A stretch of 64,000 bases of DNA from an uncultured Ruminiclostridium sp. (lineage in GTDB: Bacteria > Bacillota > Clostridia > Oscillospirales > Ruminococcaceae). Each line of letters opens with the position of its first letter. Position 1 is the stretch's first letter. Both the position numbers and the translations under genes were made by a program. Below are positions 16,397-25,177 of this stretch, piece by piece. The stretch covers positions 62,001 to 126,000 of the forward strand of contig CANRGJ010000005.1 of NCBI GenBank assembly GCA_947630175.1, read 5' to 3'. Below the pieces are notes generated by a model. It had not been told where the DNA came from and did no database searches. It was given only the letters and a program-made list of their open reading frames with translations.

Positions 16397-16431
16397 AGCT
16401 TTGCTCCTTTTCATATAAGATTAGGTTTATC

Positions 16432-16608
16432 TCACTTTCCGTCCGAATTTCTCAGACGCTGTCCCTCTTCGATGATCTCAAAATATTCCTCTATTTTCTT
16501 CTGCGCCTCTTCCTCCGTCAGCCCATATTCCGCCATTACAAGGTGCCTGACCGTTTCAATTGCGCAGTCCTGTGAAAATTTTTCGTGTATAAGATCCAGA
16601 GCGTCCAT
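16432..16608 (-). CDS. Small hypothetical helical protein
   Basis: A 58-codon frame: MDALDLIHEKFSQDCAIETV, continuing through AEYGLTEEEAQKKIEEYFE and ending RLRNSDGK. An AAGGAA site lies 7 bp before the ATG. It is rich in charged helix-formers, with no signal or membrane segment. It sits between the cupin gene and the folD remnant on the same strand, with no competing frame on either side. It is too small for a family call; good codon use and a ribosome site support it as real. Confidence 0.55.
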   Translation of the reverse strand: MDALDLIHEKFSQDCAIETVRHLVMAEYGLTEEEAQKKIEEYFEIIEEGQRLRNSDGK

Positions 16609-16648
16609 AATCAGTTCCTTATTATCTTAATTTTTAATAAACGAAAGT

Positions 16649-17014
16649 TTATTTCCTGTCCTTATAAGCATAACCGAAATTTATAGGCGGAGCTGTCACA
16701 GAAACATAAATGAACTCCACATTTCCGTCGTTCAGCAGTCCGTGAACGTCATTATCAGCAAACCTCACCACATCTCCCGTCTTAAATTCCTTTTCCTCAT
16801 CATTATCAAGCAGCAGCTTTCCCGTTCCCCTTACAGCGTACCAGATCTGCTCCGAGGAGTTATGCCTGTGCCTCGGCTGACAGGCTCCCGTTTCCAGATG
16901 TACCTCTGTTATCGTGACCCGCCGGCTTGACGAATTTTCAGGGTTAAGAAGCTGCCTTGAAACAACTCCGGGGTTAGACAATTCCGTTATCGTGTCCTTA
17001 CCTATAAACTCCAT
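16649..17014 (-). CDS. Cupin-domain protein
   Basis: 121 residues with a single cupin_2 barrel. Motif 1 lies around residues 46-64 (QPRHRHNSSEQIWYAVRG, supplying two histidines and a glutamate as metal ligands). Motif 2 lies around residues 79-95 (GDVVRFADNDVHGL, supplying a third histidine). The N-terminal arm (NPGVVSRQLLNPENSSSRRVTI) is seen in stand-alone cupins of Clostridia. It could be a small metal-dependent enzyme or ligand-binding protein; the substrate is unknown. It follows lgt by 15 bp and is probably co-transcribed with it. Confidence 0.88.
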   Translation of the reverse strand: MEFIGKDTITELSNPGVVSRQLLNPENSSSRRVTITEVHLETGACQPRHRHNSSEQIWYAVRGTGKLLLDNDEEKEFKTGDVVRFADNDVHGLLNDGNVEFIYVSVTAPPINFGYAYKDRK

Positions 17015-17029
17015 TTTACCTCACTCCCG

Positions 17030-18109
17030 TCATTCCTTACCGTCTTTATCGTCTTCCTCGTCATCTCCAAGAATACTGGGCGCCAGCGGGATAGTCCTTT
17101 CTCCCGTCTTTTCCGCTTTCTCCGCCTTTTTCAATGCCTTTTTTGCGGCGGCAGTTTCCTTTTCAAGGAGCATTTTTCGCTCATACTCCGCAAATCTTTC
17201 CTTGCTTACCTCAGTGTCGGCGTAAAGCACCTTTCCGTTTTTCTTCGCCCATATCCTAAAATAAATTATCATTATCAGCGCCAGAACAGCTGAAGCAATA
17301 GCCACCACCTGGGAAATTCTCAGCGACCCCGCATAAAGGCTGTCGGTGCGCAGTCCCTCTATCCACGCTCTGCCTGCTCCGTACCACAAAACGTAGTACA
17401 AAAACACCTCGCCGTCAAATCTTTTTATCCTTCTTCCGATAAAGTGTATCAGCAAAAGTCCCGCAATGCACCACAAGCTCTCATACAAAAAGCAGGGGTG
17501 TACCAGCACAGGCACGTTTGTGGAATTTTGCCTTTCCGCCTCGATAACGATAGGATCAAGAGCTATCTTTGTTCCCGTCATTCCCCAGGGCAGATTTCCC
17601 GCCGTTGGAGCGCCGTAGCATTCCTGATTGATGAAGTTTCCCCAGCGTCCTATCGCCTGTCCTATCAGGAAAGCGGGACCCGCTACATCTATCATTGTGA
17701 GGAACGGCAGTTTTTTTATCCTGCAAACGATAAGCGCTGTGATTATCCCGAAGATGACCCCGCCGTAAATTGCCAGCCCTCCGTCGTGTATCCTTGTTAT
17801 TGCGGTTATGAAATTATACTTGTTGTCGGCGTCAGGATTCATCAAGTTGTAGAAAACGCAGAAATACGCTCTCGCCCCTATGAACCCCACGATAGTGGAA
17901 ATAAACGCCGTGTCGAACAGGTCGTCGGGGATAAGCCCCGCCTTCCTTGCGGTCTTCATAGCGTAGGTGAACGCCAGTATAACGCCTATGGCTATAATTA
18001 TCCCGTACCAGTAAATATCCGTCCCGAACACGGTGAACGCCACTCTGTTCAGCTCAATGTCCCCTGAAAACAGATTGGGGAATTCCACCGACTCCTTTAA
18101 AAACTGCAT
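17030..18109 (-). CDS. lgt: Prolipoprotein diacylglyceryl transferase
   Basis: 359 residues with about seven membrane segments. Conserved Lgt motifs are present: HDGGLAIYGGVIFG (about 108-121), GRWGNFINQECYG (about 158-170) and HPCFLYESLW (about 209-218). Lgt moves diacylglycerol from phosphatidylglycerol to the lipobox cysteine of secreted lipoproteins. The window encodes at least four substrates (25178, 25833, 40659, 59692). The last ~60 residues form a charged cytosolic tail (KKALKKAEKAEKTGE, DDEEDDKDGKE) beyond the usual length. The gene lies 33 bp behind the M16 pair. Confidence 0.96.
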   Translation of the reverse strand: MQFLKESVEFPNLFSGDIELNRVAFTVFGTDIYWYGIIIAIGVILAFTYAMKTARKAGLIPDDLFDTAFISTIVGFIGARAYFCVFYNLMNPDADNKYNFITAITRIHDGGLAIYGGVIFGIITALIVCRIKKLPFLTMIDVAGPAFLIGQAIGRWGNFINQECYGAPTAGNLPWGMTGTKIALDPIVIEAERQNSTNVPVLVHPCFLYESLWCIAGLLLIHFIGRRIKRFDGEVFLYYVLWYGAGRAWIEGLRTDSLYAGSLRISQVVAIASAVLALIMIIYFRIWAKKNGKVLYADTEVSKERFAEYERKMLLEKETAAAKKALKKAEKAEKTGERTIPLAPSILGDDEEDDKDGKE

Positions 18110-18142
18110 AGAATTTTTCCTTTCTTTTTAGGAAATTGTGAA

Positions 18143-19414
18143 TTAAACAGGCTCAACTATGGATATGCAGGAATTGTCTATATCCAGCTTGTCCAGCGCC
18201 TCGATGATGTTGTCATAGGTCACTTCCGCCGCAAGCCTGATATACTCGAAAGCGGATATCCCTGCCATTTCAGCGTTCAGCACAGAAGTAGCCACATTCT
18301 CAACGCTCCCCAGCGACGACAGCAGCTCGCCGTAGGTGCGCTTCTTGATATTTTCAAATTCCTGTCTGTCAGGCTTTGCGGTCCTCAGCCTTTTCAGCTC
18401 GCTGTTCACCCTGTCCATAACTATCTGCGGCTCTTTGGACTCTCCGTCGATAACTCCCACGAAAAATCCGCGACCGTTGAACACGCCCACATTGAACGTT
18501 TCGTTTATCAGTCCCTGCTCATACATTTCCGTATAGAACGCCGAGGTGCGTCCAAGACAGGTCTCAAACAGGTTGTTATACACGATATAAGCCTTTGCCG
18601 CCTCTTTGTCCGACATTTTGGGGAATTTGTACATAATATTGAACAAAGGCTGTGCGCAGGACAGCTTCACCGTTACCGACTTTTCCTTAACTTCATAAGG
18701 CTCGTCGGGAATTATCTTTTCCAGCTTATGATCGGCGGATTTTTTCAGCAGTCTGTCGCATATCTCAAGGGTCTTGTCCACGTCGAAATTTCCCGCGATG
18801 GACAAAACCATATTGTTCAGATTGTAGAACGTGTTGTAGCAGCGGTAAAGCAGCTCCTTGTTTATTTTGGCAATGCTTTCCACCGTTCCCGCAATGTCTA
18901 TCCTTACGGGATTGTTGTGGTACACCGCTTGAAGCCCGTTAAAGAACACTCTCCAGCCCGGGTCGTCCAGATACATTTTTATTTCCTGCCCGATAATGCC
19001 CTGTTCCTTCTGCACCGTTTCATCGGTGAAATAAGGCTCCTGCACGAAATTCAGCAGTATTTCCAGATTTTCCTCGAACTTCTGTGAGCAGGAGAAAAGG
19101 TAAGCGGTCTTGTCAAAGCTGGTGAAAGCGTTTGCGTTTGCGCCTGTCTTTGCATAAAGCTCAAAAGCGTCGCACTCGTCGTTTTCAAACAGCTTGTGTT
19201 CGAGGTAGTGTGCTATACCCTCGGGAACTACCACAAAATCCTCGTCCTCATCGGTCTTGAAGGTGGTGTCTACCGAGCCGTAATTCGTCCCGAACAAAGC
19301 GTAAGCGCTGCTGTAATTTTCCATGGGATAAAGGCAGATAGTGCAGCCGCTGGGGTGCTTTATCCTTATATATTTCTCGCCTATTTTCTGATTTTCTATT
19401 ATCTCTCTGTTCAT
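18143..19414 (-). CDS. M16 peptidase, YmfH-like (active-site bearing)
   Basis: 423 residues of the pitrilysin/insulinase family. The inverted zinc motif HxxEH is intact (HYLEH, residues 69-73), so this is the catalytic member of the pair. The ATG at 19414 shares a base with the stop of the upstream M16 gene (TGATG), with a GGAGGAAA site; a GTG one codon earlier is less likely. YmfF/YmfH-type pairs are widespread in Firmicutes and probably form a heterodimer in which only one partner cleaves; the substrate in Clostridia is unsettled. Confidence 0.93.
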   Translation of the reverse strand: MNREIIENQKIGEKYIRIKHPSGCTICLYPMENYSSAYALFGTNYGSVDTTFKTDEDEDFVVVPEGIAHYLEHKLFENDECDAFELYAKTGANANAFTSFDKTAYLFSCSQKFEENLEILLNFVQEPYFTDETVQKEQGIIGQEIKMYLDDPGWRVFFNGLQAVYHNNPVRIDIAGTVESIAKINKELLYRCYNTFYNLNNMVLSIAGNFDVDKTLEICDRLLKKSADHKLEKIIPDEPYEVKEKSVTVKLSCAQPLFNIMYKFPKMSDKEAAKAYIVYNNLFETCLGRTSAFYTEMYEQGLINETFNVGVFNGRGFFVGVIDGESKEPQIVMDRVNSELKRLRTAKPDRQEFENIKKRTYGELLSSLGSVENVATSVLNAEMAGISAFEYIRLAAEVTYDNIIEALDKLDIDNSCISIVEPV

Positions 19415-20682
19415 CACTTTTCCTCCTCTGAAGTCAGAATATACACGGTATCAAGCTTGACTGAACTTGCCGCCTGGATTATCTGTTCTCTTGTCACCTT
19501 GTCGTCGTCTACGACCGCCTCCTCAGGCGCTTTTATGTCGTCGTTGTAAATTCCCGTGAAATACCACGCCTCCAACGACGAAAGGCTGTCGTTAAAGGTT
19601 TTCAGATGATTTCTGCGGTACATTCTCGCATACTCGATATCCTCGTCGGAGAAATCTCCGTTTTTCATCGCCTCAAGCTGCGCCAGTATCTCATTCTTCG
19701 CCTTTTCGATATTTTCGTTTTCAACGCCGATAGAAACAGACACGGAGCCTTTCGTTCTGTTTATGGACGACCAGCAGTAATAGCACAGCGACAGCTTTTC
19801 TCTCACGTTCATAAACAGCTTTGAGGTAGTAGTCCCGCCGTAAATAGCGCTCATCATCTGCAAGGCGGGAATGTTGACGCAGTCTGTCTTAAAGCCCAAA
19901 ACCATCTTGCTCTGCGCCACAGCAAGCCTGTCCGTTACTTCCGCAACAGAATTTTTCAGCGGACTTGCCTTTGAACCGCAGGCGAAAATTTCCTTTCTTT
20001 CAAGGCGAGCAAACGCCTCTGTCAGCTTTTTCCTTGAGCTTTCAAAATCACTGCACCCCACGCAGATTATCTCTATCCTGCAATTGTTAAGCAGTCTTTT
20101 ATAAGCGTTATATGCGCTTTCAGGAGTTATCCTCTTAACCTGCTCTGCATTTCCCAAGGAGCGTATTGCGGCAGGCTCGCCCTTGTACATAACCTCCGCC
20201 GCCCTTTGAGAAGCGTATACCTGCTTGTCGTTCAGCTCCGCCTCAATGTCGTCAATAAGCGACTGCTTTTCAAGCGAAACCGTCTTTTCAGGGAACACGC
20301 CGTTTTCCAACAGCGGGTCGAACAGACAGCTTATCAGTATATCCGTCGCCTCCTCGTTCACCTTTTCGTTTTCCAGCGCATACTTGTTGTCAATACAGGA
20401 TACGGTTATCCCTATGCTCTGAGCGTCCCCGACCTTGGAAACGTGAGCGTCTATCCTCGCCGCATAAAGCGCGGACAGCTTGTTGTTCAGCGCCGCAAAT
20501 GAAGGATACTTGCTGCACGCTTTTGTGATTATTCTTGAAACCACGGCGTTTTCGGGAGCCGCCTCCTCTGAAACGGGAGCCAGAAACCTTACCGAAATAA
20601 GATTGAGCTTAAAGCGGGGATCGGTGATACGGCTGAAATAAATGCCTTTGCCTATCTCACGCCGCTGAAAATTGTTAGCCAT
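19414..20682 (-). CDS. M16 family protein, YmfF-like (non-catalytic partner)
   Basis: 422 residues, begins MANNFQRREIGKGIYFSRI. The M16 fold is recognisable (NKLSALYAARIDAHVSKVGD, GFKTDCVNIPALQMMSAIYGG, MNVREKLSLCYYCWS), but no HxxEH motif is present near the N-terminus. This is characteristic of the inactive partner that completes the chamber of the active YmfH-like subunit. Ribosome site GAAAGGA. A -10 box TATACT (20739-20734, minus strand) with an upstream TG is a plausible promoter 50 bp ahead. The two M16 genes, lgt and the cupin gene probably form one operon. Confidence 0.9.
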   Translation of the reverse strand: MANNFQRREIGKGIYFSRITDPRFKLNLISVRFLAPVSEEAAPENAVVSRIITKACSKYPSFAALNNKLSALYAARIDAHVSKVGDAQSIGITVSCIDNKYALENEKVNEEATDILISCLFDPLLENGVFPEKTVSLEKQSLIDDIEAELNDKQVYASQRAAEVMYKGEPAAIRSLGNAEQVKRITPESAYNAYKRLLNNCRIEIICVGCSDFESSRKKLTEAFARLERKEIFACGSKASPLKNSVAEVTDRLAVAQSKMVLGFKTDCVNIPALQMMSAIYGGTTTSKLFMNVREKLSLCYYCWSSINRTKGSVSVSIGVENENIEKAKNEILAQLEAMKNGDFSDEDIEYARMYRRNHLKTFNDSLSSLEAWYFTGIYNDDIKAPEEAVVDDDKVTREQIIQAASSVKLDTVYILTSEEEK

Positions 20683-20780
20683 AGCTTTATTCCTTTCTTT
20701 TATTTGAAATCATATAAAAACAATATCTTAATTAGTATAGCACATATTCCCTTAAATTTCCATAGCTTTCACAAAAAAAG

Positions 20781-20892
20781 CACAAAAAAATGGAACCCCC
20801 ACAGAGGTTCCCAACAGAGAAAATGAAATGTGTAGAACAAAAGAAAGGAGACAACTAAAAAGTGTAAGAAAAATCATTAACAGATTTAACTT
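20781..20892 (-). ncRNA. Candidate ~110-nt small RNA with its own promoter and terminator
   Basis: A sigma-A promoter (next entry) predicts a start near 20892. About 80 bases downstream lies a hairpin with arms GGAACC (20797-20792 side) and GGTTCC (20811-20806 side), followed on the minus strand by ATTTTTTT, a good intrinsic terminator. No start codon with a ribosome site is seen between them. A separate -10 box for the M16 gene lies further down. This looks like an independent small transcript or a prematurely terminated leader of the M16 operon. No known RNA family is recognised. Confidence 0.5.
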
Positions 20893-20898
20893 GCTTAT

Positions 20899-20927
20899 AG
20901 TATAATCCCATTTGGCATTTTTGTCAA
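20899..20927 (-). promoter_or_regulatory. Sigma-A promoter of the candidate small RNA
   Basis: Minus-strand TTGACA (20927-20922) and TATACT (20904-20899) with a 17-bp spacer. It faces a terminator rather than an open reading frame. Confidence 0.85.
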
Positions 20928-21046
20928 TAACTTTTTTGAAATTTTAAAAAAACTGTGCATTTTCACAAATCCGTACTTTTCAAATTAGCAAAGTGAACAT
21001 AACTATCAAACAAAAAGTTTGTTTTTTGTGTAATTTAACAACAAAA

Positions 21047-21069
21047 CCGCCTGCAAATACAGCAGGCGG
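21047..21069 (-). terminator. Terminator after the 21183 membrane protein gene
   Basis: An 8-bp GC-rich stem (CCGCCTGC with GCAGGCGG) and 7-base loop continue into TTTTGTTGTT on the minus strand, about 110 bp after the stop codon. Confidence 0.85.
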
Positions 21070-21182
21070 CAGCGTTAAACAGCTTTAACTTTCCGACAAA
21101 CAGAATATGAGCAGCGACCCGACCTTGTACACAGCAGCACACACCATATTTTCACTTTTATCGCTCTCATTTGCTTTTAAGC

Positions 21183-21728
21183 TTAGTATTGAGGCAAATT
21201 CTTTCCTCTGTAACAAAAATACCAATTCTTGCATATCAGTTCATACCTTTTGACAAAATCATAAATCTCGGCTGTTTTTTCAGTAGGATCGGTTTCGGAA
21301 TACACTATTGAAATGGGTTCACCTACATCGACTATGAAATTGGAAATACGAAATTCTACCACCATTCCGTTGGAATTGTAGTGTGACCATATGCTGTCGT
21401 AGTTTCCTAAAACAAACATCTTCATAGCGAGAAGGCTTATTGATTTATCATCTATATCCGACCACAATTTGGTTTCTGTACTCAAATAATCACCCATTTC
21501 ATCGGGATTGTCATTAAAGTATTCAACAATTGACGCAAAATCCGATTGATTTTTTTCAAAATACCAAAGCATAGATTCTTTTGTCGGATTGATAAATCCC
21601 ATTTTCCAAACGGCATATAAGATAAGCAAAATAGGTATTATCAGTAAAAAAAGGTATCTTATACGAATAAATATATCTTTAGGCTTATTTAATCTACGCA
21701 ACAGCATACAAATCAAATCCTTTGCCAA
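21183..21728 (-). CDS. Hypothetical membrane-anchored protein
   Basis: 181 residues. A basic N-terminal stretch (LLRRLNKPKDIFIRIRY) precedes one strongly hydrophobic segment (about residues 25-42). The ~135-residue remainder is acidic and probably extracytoplasmic, with aromatic-rich ends. It contains ISIVYSETDPTEKTAEIYDF. No family is recognised. Codon use is visibly more A/T-rich than ychF next door, similar to the lipoproteins at 25178 and 25833, which suggests recent acquisition or low expression. It follows ychF by 65 bp on the same strand. Confidence 0.65.
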   Translation of the reverse strand: MAKDLICMLLRRLNKPKDIFIRIRYLFLLIIPILLILYAVWKMGFINPTKESMLWYFEKNQSDFASIVEYFNDNPDEMGDYLSTETKLWSDIDDKSISLLAMKMFVLGNYDSIWSHYNSNGMVVEFRISNFIVDVGEPISIVYSETDPTEKTAEIYDFVKRYELICKNWYFCYRGKNLPQY

Positions 21729-21793
21729 TCATCACAAACTGTCAAGACCTCGGATAAAGCACGTTTTCCCAAGTTGGTTATGGGGACAACCTC

Positions 21794-22888
21794 TCACACA
21801 TTAAACCTGAACAGCACCACATCTCCGTCTTTCATAACGTAGTCCTTGCCCTCAAGCCTTACAAGCCCCTTTTCCTTTGCGCCCGCCATACCGCCGCAGG
21901 CAACAAGGTCGTCATAAGCCACGACCTCTGCTCTGATAAAGCCCTTTTCAAAGTCGGTGTGGATCTTACCCGCCGCCTGAGGAGCCTTCGTGCCTTTTGT
22001 TATCGTCCACGCTCTCACTTCCTGCTGACCTGCCGTCAGGAAAGAGATGAGCCCCAGCAGGGAATAGCCCTGGCTGATTATGCGGTTCAGTCCGCTTTCC
22101 TCCAGCCCCAGGTCGGCAAGGAACATCTCCTTGTCCTCCTTGTCCATATCCGCAATCTCTGCCTCTATCTGAGCGCAGATAGGCAACACCATGCTGTTTT
22201 CCGCCTCTGCTATCCCCACTATCGCTTTATACTGCTCGTTATTGTTTATATCCCCTCTGAAATCCGCCTCGCTTAAATTTGCGGCGTAAATGACAGGCTT
22301 GTTTGACAGCAGGGGAGTTGACTTTATCATTTCCCGTTCTTCCTCGGTGAAATCAAAGGACCGTGCGGTATTGCCCTCCTCCATATGGGCGATTAGCCTT
22401 TCAAGAAAATAAATTTCCTTTTGCATACCCTTGTCGCCCTTGAGCAGCTTCTTGTCCTTGTCAAGTCTTCTTGCCAGAATTTCAAGGTCGCTGAAAATAA
22501 GCTCCAGATTTATCGTTTCAATATCTCTCTTCGCTCCGATAGAGCCGTCAACGTGAATGATATTGTCGTCCTCAAAGCAGCGCACAACGTGAACTACGGC
22601 GTCTACTTCTCTTATGTCCGCGAGGAATTTGTTTCCCAGTCCCTCGCCCTTTGACGCGCCTTTTACAAGTCCTGCTATATCCACAAATTCAAGTGTTGCA
22701 GGAGTGAACTTTTCGGGATTATACATTTCCGCCAGCTTGTCCAGTCTTTTGTCGGGAACGCTGACAATGCCCACGTTTGGCTCAATGGTGCAGAAGGGAT
22801 AGTTTGCGGATTCCGCCCCTGCGTTCGTGAGGGCGTTGAAAAGCGTGCTTTTTCCCACGTTGGGAAGACCTACCATACCTAATTTCAT
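21794..22888 (-). CDS. ychF: Redox-regulated ATPase / Obg-like ATPase YchF
   Basis: 364 residues from the ATG at 22888 (MKLGMVGLPNVGKST), which has a GAGAGG site; a TTG two codons earlier is the only alternative. P-loop GLPNVGKST, switch FVDIAGLVKGASKGEGLG, NLSEAD in place of NKxD (the change that makes YchF prefer ATP), and a C-terminal TGS-like domain (TFLTAGQQEVRAWTI, then KGFIRAEV). YchF binds ribosomes and is a negative factor in oxidative stress responses in other bacteria. Confidence 0.97.
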   Translation of the reverse strand: MKLGMVGLPNVGKSTLFNALTNAGAESANYPFCTIEPNVGIVSVPDKRLDKLAEMYNPEKFTPATLEFVDIAGLVKGASKGEGLGNKFLADIREVDAVVHVVRCFEDDNIIHVDGSIGAKRDIETINLELIFSDLEILARRLDKDKKLLKGDKGMQKEIYFLERLIAHMEEGNTARSFDFTEEEREMIKSTPLLSNKPVIYAANLSEADFRGDINNNEQYKAIVGIAEAENSMVLPICAQIEAEIADMDKEDKEMFLADLGLEESGLNRIISQGYSLLGLISFLTAGQQEVRAWTITKGTKAPQAAGKIHTDFEKGFIRAEVVAYDDLVACGGMAGAKEKGLVRLEGKDYVMKDGDVVLFRFNV

Positions 22889-23062
22889 TGACAAAACCTC
22901 TCTATATATGTATTCTTAAGTATCACGATGAATATTATATCACCTCTATATGAAAAAAACAAGGATTATTTTTGCAAAACCCCTTTAAAAGTTTCGGGAA
23001 ATCGTATATAATAGAAGTGTATGAAAAAATTCAGCCCGTCTGAAACTGAGGAAGGTATACAT

Positions 23063-23839
23063 ATGGAAAAGGTAACAGTAAAGATAGCAGGACGCGATTA
23101 CAGCCTGAAGACCGACGACAGCCCCGAAAAGATCGTCAAGCTGGCGGAGCAACTTGAAAAGAACATCAGTTACGTTGCCCGCAACACCCGCAATATGAAC
23201 GAGGTGGAGATAACCACCATGGCTTCTCTTATCCTTCTGGGAGAGATAGAAAGCATAATAAGAGGTGACGTAAATTCCGCCGAGGAAATGCAAAAGCAGC
23301 TCGACGACTGCAACGCTTCTCTGAAAAAGACTCAGATCGAGCTTGAGCAGACGCAGCAAAAGCTGGAGGAACAGCGCAAATTAACTCAGAGCGCCGATGA
23401 AAAAGCCGCTGCCGCTGCACAGCCGTTAAAGGACGAGATAGAGAGCTTAAAACAGCAGCTTAAAGCCGCAAAGGAGGAAACGACCGCCGTTTCCAACGCA
23501 AAGCAGGCGGAAAATCAGCGCCACATAACTCAGCTTGCAGAATACGAGAAAAAGCTGAAATCCCTTAACGAAGAACATCAGCTTGAAACCGAGATACTTA
23601 AAGAGGACTTTGCCAAGACCGCCGCCGAAAAGGACAAGGCGGTGGAGGAAAAGGAAAAGGACAACGAAAAAATGCGCTCCACCCTCTCAAATTACGAATC
23701 CAGCTTCGATCTTTACGTCAAGAAAAAAGAGGAGGAGCTGACCAAGGCTCAGGAGGAGATCGAGGCGTTGAAAGACAAGCTGGCTCAGTTTGAGGGACAG
23801 ACCGGCGGCAAAAACGGCGTTCAGATGACGATATGTTAG
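23063..23839 (+). CDS. ZapA-domain coiled-coil protein (cell division)
   Basis: 258 residues from the ATG at 23063 (GAGGAAGG site); an earlier in-frame ATG at 23021 lacks one. Residues 1-~75 are a ZapA domain (KVTVKIAGRDYSLKTDDSPE, IVKLAEQLEKNI, MASLILLGEI). The rest is a long glutamine/glutamate/lysine coiled coil to about residue 235. ZapA bundles FtsZ filaments at the division site; the coiled-coil extension makes this about 2.5 times the length of plain ZapA. It overlaps the U32 peptidase gene by 7 bp, a pairing common in Clostridia. TATAAT at 23007-23012 is its likely -10 box. Confidence 0.88.
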   Translation: MEKVTVKIAGRDYSLKTDDSPEKIVKLAEQLEKNISYVARNTRNMNEVEITTMASLILLGEIESIIRGDVNSAEEMQKQLDDCNASLKKTQIELEQTQQKLEEQRKLTQSADEKAAAAAQPLKDEIESLKQQLKAAKEETTAVSNAKQAENQRHITQLAEYEKKLKSLNEEHQLETEILKEDFAKTAAEKDKAVEEKEKDNEKMRSTLSNYESSFDLYVKKKEEELTKAQEEIEALKDKLAQFEGQTGGKNGVQMTIC

Positions 23840-25065
23840 AGATACTCGCTCCATGCGGTTCTCCCGAAAGCCTTGACGCCGCCTTGAATACAGGCGCAGA
23901 CGCGGTATATCTGGGTCTGCGTTCCTTTTCAGCCCGCAAAAACGCCGCCAATTTCACACAGGAGGAATTTTCCGCCGCCGTGGACAAGGCTCACCGTCAG
24001 GGCGTAAAGGTATACGCCGCGATAAATACGCTGATGTTCGACGACGAATTTTCAGAGCTGGAAAACACCGTCCGCTTTATTGACGAAGCAGGCGCAGATG
24101 CGGTAATAGTGCAGGATATGGGGGCGGCGCAGCTTATAAAGCGGACCGTTCCCCGACTTCATCTTCACGCCTCAACGCAAATGACCGTGACCTCTGCAAG
24201 CGGCGCTGAATTTGCCAGAAGACAGGGCTTCACCCGTGTAGTCCTGCCCCGTGAGCTTTCTTTGGAGGAAATAAGAAATATCACCTCAAAAGTTGATATA
24301 GAAACGGAAGTATTCGTTCACGGTGCGCTTTGCGTATGCCTCAGCGGACAGTGCCTGCTCAGCGCCTTTCTCGGCGGCAGAAGCGGCAACCGCGGCTTGT
24401 GCGCTCAGCCCTGCCGCCTTAATTACAAATGCGCCGACCGTGAAAACGTCCTTTCCTTAAAAGACCTTTCTCTTATAGATAAGCTGAAGGAACTGGAGCA
24501 GGCAGGCGTCACCTCCGCCAAGATAGAGGGCAGAATGAAACGCCCCGAATACGTTGCCGCCGCCGTAAGCCAGTGCCGCGCGGCGCTTGACGGAAAAAAG
24601 GCGGACATGGAACTGCTCCGTTCCGTATTTTCCCGCAGCGGCTTTACAAGCGCCTATTATGACGGGACCTTCAATGATATGCAGGGCGTTCGTTCCAAGG
24701 AAGATACCGAGGAAACTCCCGAAGCGCTGAAAAAACTGCGTGAGTTTTATAGAACGCCCTACAAGCGCTTTACCCTTGATATGCACATCGAGATAAAACA
24801 GGGAACTCCTTCAAAATGCATCTTCACCTGCGACGATATGACCGCCATTGTTATCGGCGAAACGCCTGTTCCCGCCATTAACCGCCCATTAACGCAATCA
24901 GACGTGACCGAGCGTATGGGCAAGCTGGGCGGCACCGTATTCACCGCAGGTAAGATAACCTGCGTCATAGACCCCGACCTTACCCTTTCCGCCTCCGCTT
25001 TAAATCAGCTAAGGCGTGACGGCGTGGAAAAAATAAGCCTTCTTATAGCCGAAAAAACCAAATAG
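23833..25065 (+). CDS. Peptidase U32 family protein (RNA-hydroxylation type)
   Basis: 410 residues. The N-terminal TIM-barrel has LEILAPCGSPESLDAAL and GADAVYLG. The U32 signature lies around residues 160-200 (EVFVHGALCVCLSGQC, then GRSGNRGLCAQPCR), with the clustered cysteines expected to hold an iron-sulfur cluster. Although named peptidases, characterised bacterial U32 proteins (RlhA, TrhP, UbiU/V) act in prephenate-dependent RNA or quinone hydroxylation, so a 23S rRNA or tRNA uridine hydroxylation role is more likely than proteolysis. The gene overlaps the ZapA-like gene. Confidence 0.9.
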   Translation: MLEILAPCGSPESLDAALNTGADAVYLGLRSFSARKNAANFTQEEFSAAVDKAHRQGVKVYAAINTLMFDDEFSELENTVRFIDEAGADAVIVQDMGAAQLIKRTVPRLHLHASTQMTVTSASGAEFARRQGFTRVVLPRELSLEEIRNITSKVDIETEVFVHGALCVCLSGQCLLSAFLGGRSGNRGLCAQPCRLNYKCADRENVLSLKDLSLIDKLKELEQAGVTSAKIEGRMKRPEYVAAAVSQCRAALDGKKADMELLRSVFSRSGFTSAYYDGTFNDMQGVRSKEDTEETPEALKKLREFYRTPYKRFTLDMHIEIKQGTPSKCIFTCDDMTAIVIGETPVPAINRPLTQSDVTERMGKLGGTVFTAGKITCVIDPDLTLSASALNQLRRDGVEKISLLIAEKTK

Positions 25066-25177
25066 CCTCTGAAAGTAATGTACAAATGAAGATCATTAGT
25101 CGTAGCTGATTTGCCTTTGGAAAATATAATTTTAAGAAGTTCTGACATAATGTTTTTTAAGAAAGAATGATTGTAAA

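Larger units (their letters stand above)
20683..21182. other. 500-bp gene-free region with transcription signals
   Basis: There is no convincing coding frame. On the minus strand it contains, from right to left: a terminator for the membrane protein gene (21047-21069), a consensus promoter (20927-20899), a terminator about 100 bp later (20811-20781), and a second -10 element (20739-20734) close to the M16 gene. The stretch is A/T-rich. The 21070-21182 part holds no recognised feature. Confidence 0.7.
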
